Assembly: GCA_963709995.1 (NCBI GenBank)
Contig: CAVPYN010000005.1
Span: 1 to 64,000 of the forward strand
DNA length: 64,000 bases
Direction: 5' to 3'
Source: JAUIIK01 sp963709995
GTDB taxonomy: Bacteria; Chloroflexota; Chloroflexia; Thermomicrobiales; CFX8
The position numbers were made by a program, and so were the translations under genes. A model generated the notes under the pieces. It was not told where the DNA came from, made no database searches, and saw only the letters and a program-made list of their open reading frames with translations. This document shows, in pieces, positions 62,807-64,000 of the stretch (the stretch's first letter is position 1; each line of letters starts with the position of its first letter).

Positions 62807-63979
62807 CTACACCGGCAGAGGGGCGATACGCGGGGCCGCGGAAGGCCGGTTGAAGCGTTCGAGCAAAAGCTCGTCCATCGGAATCTCGGTTTCACCATTC
62901 GCGATGTGGTCGGCAATCAAAACGCCGATGTAGGGCGCGAGCGCGAAACCATGGCCGGAGAAGCCGCTTGCCATAATGAATCCTTCGACGTGGTCAACTG
63001 GACCGAGTACCGGCACGACATCTTCCGACTCGGCTTCCAGTCCGGCCCAGACGCGCAGCACGTTCGTCTTGAGCAGGCCCGGCCAGATTGCTGAGGAGTG
63101 GTTTGCGCTGCCGGTGATGCTGTCATGACGGTTTCTTGCGATTGGCGTCGCAATATCCTGATAGACGCTCGCCGGCCAGCCTCCGCCGATGAGATAGCGT
63201 CCATTCTTCAACTGTTTCAGGCTCAGGAGCTTGCTCACGCAGCCGATAACCGGATAGAGGTCCATCGGTAGCTCGCTTGTCAACAGCATTTGTGGAGCTC
63301 TGGTGTGTATCGGCAGCTCGAAGCCAGCCATCATCGCGATCTCCGGGCTCCAGGCGCCTGCCGCGTTAACGACCCAGGCCGTCGAGATCAGGCCGTCCGG
63401 CGTCTCGACACCGGTGACGCGTCCGGAATCAGTCAGGATACCGGTCGCTGGTGTTCCTTCAAGGATGCTTGCGCCGTTGCGTTGAGCGGCTGCCCCAAAC
63501 GCCTTCGTCGTCCAGATTGGATTGGCATGCCCATCGGTCGGGCAATACGCGCCAGCAATGACCTGCTCCCCAACCCCGGCCGCAACCTCCCGAACGTCAT
63601 CGCCGTAGAGCATCCGGACATCCAGACCGCTCGCGCGCTGCTCGCGCACCCGCTGTTCGAGATTCGGGAGATCCGTTTCGAACTCGACAAGCGTGAGGTG
63701 TCCATCCTGGTGGTAGTCCAGATCTGCGCCCAACTCTTCGGATAGTCCCGGCCACATCGCGATCGCCCGTATAGCAATTGGCAACTCACGGGGATCTCGC
63801 CCCTGTTGTCTGACGCCACCAGCACTTGCTCCGGAGGCAGCGCTGGAGAGTTCTCGCGCTTCGAGCAATGCGACATCAAGACCGCGTAGCGCAAGCTGGT
63901 AGGCAATCGAGCAACCTTCGACCCCGCCGCCGATGACGACGACGTCAGCGCCAGGCGCAATTGGATGAGGAACCTGCAT
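62807..63979 (-). CDS. FAD-dependent amino-acid oxidase/dehydrogenase (DAO family, sarcosine oxidase beta-like)
   Basis: The 390-residue protein starts with a Rossmann dinucleotide motif DVVVIGGGVEGCSIAYQLA and ELSSAASGASAGGVRQQGRD. It closes with SGFSGHGFALAPYIGVLIADHI, the DAO-family FAD contact. Layout and the GASAGGVR stretch are like sarcosine oxidase beta, glycine oxidase and opine or proline dehydrogenases. It would oxidise a secondary or N-methyl amino acid in the cytoplasm. No cysteine for covalent FAD is obvious at the usual position. The start at ATG 63979 lies 21 bases from the window end, so upstream context is unseen. It precedes the secreted protein gene by three bases. Confidence 0.9.
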   Translation of the reverse strand: MQVPHPIAPGADVVVIGGGVEGCSIAYQLALRGLDVALLEARELSSAASGASAGGVRQQGRDPRELPIAIRAIAMWPGLSEELGADLDYHQDGHLTLVEFETDLPNLEQRVREQRASGLDVRMLYGDDVREVAAGVGEQVIAGAYCPTDGHANPIWTTKAFGAAAQRNGASILEGTPATGILTDSGRVTGVETPDGLISTAWVVNAAGAWSPEIAMMAGFELPIHTRAPQMLLTSELPMDLYPVIGCVSKLLSLKQLKNGRYLIGGGWPASVYQDIATPIARNRHDSITGSANHSSAIWPGLLKTNVLRVWAGLEAESEDVVPVLGPVDHVEGFIMASGFSGHGFALAPYIGVLIADHIANGETEIPMDELLLERFNRPSAAPRIAPLPV

Positions 63980-64000
63980 GCTAGAACACCTGATTCCAGG

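Overview
The window looks like chromosome from a high-G+C (roughly 60% by eye) member of the Chloroflexota, most plausibly near the Thermomicrobia. This is inference from content: BTAD/NB-ARC ATPase regulators, a Rod-type monoderm wall gene set with MurT/GatD, and a secreted C-terminal domain that, from memory, is widespread in that phylum. No rRNA, tRNA, CRISPR array, transposase, integrase or phage gene was found.

Layout. 1-12.9 kb: the 5' part of an NB-ARC-type ATPase cut by the window edge, a secreted PQQ-type sugar dehydrogenase, a nitrilase, an unusual M19 dipeptidase relative, a membrane DUF4352 protein with a ThDP enzyme, a CPBP protease, a DinB protein and an ABC exporter. 12.9-22.4 kb: a strong terminator, an ECF sigma/anti-sigma pair (both frameshifted), a Crp-type regulator, a SelA-like PLP enzyme broken by a stop, a second ABC exporter, a frameshifted VanW protein and small ABM/YdhR-like proteins. 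22.6-30.3 kb: a BTAD ATPase regulator, a molybdopterin oxidoreductase, and a truncated globin coupled to a PAS/class III nucleotide cyclase. 30.3-40.7 kb: metabolic genes (threonine aldolase, aldehyde dehydrogenase, M20 amidohydrolase, alpha/beta hydrolase, SDR, methylmalonyl-CoA mutase), several of them broken, then three tandem paralogues of an unrecognised membrane family.

40.8-50.5 kb is a wall-elongation cluster on the minus strand: LysM/M23 peptidase, then mreB-mreC-murT-gatD-metallophosphoesterase-mreD-mrdA, ending with methylmalonyl-CoA epimerase. It would link the MreBCD scaffold, PBP2 and lipid II amidation. RodA lies separately at 59.9-61.1 kb. 51-64 kb holds a histone-deacetylase-like gene with an M20 peptidase, gatC-gatA-ftsB, a propeller lipoprotein, dnaX, rsmI, rodA, a Uma2 protein, and an FAD oxidoreductase followed by a secreted protein consisting of the same domain found at the C-terminus of the sugar dehydrogenase.

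Ten genes carry exactly one frameshift or stop each, while the essential clusters at 41-49 kb and 53-61 kb look intact. Either there is recent gene decay or the sequence carries residual indel and substitution errors; the sequence alone cannot decide.
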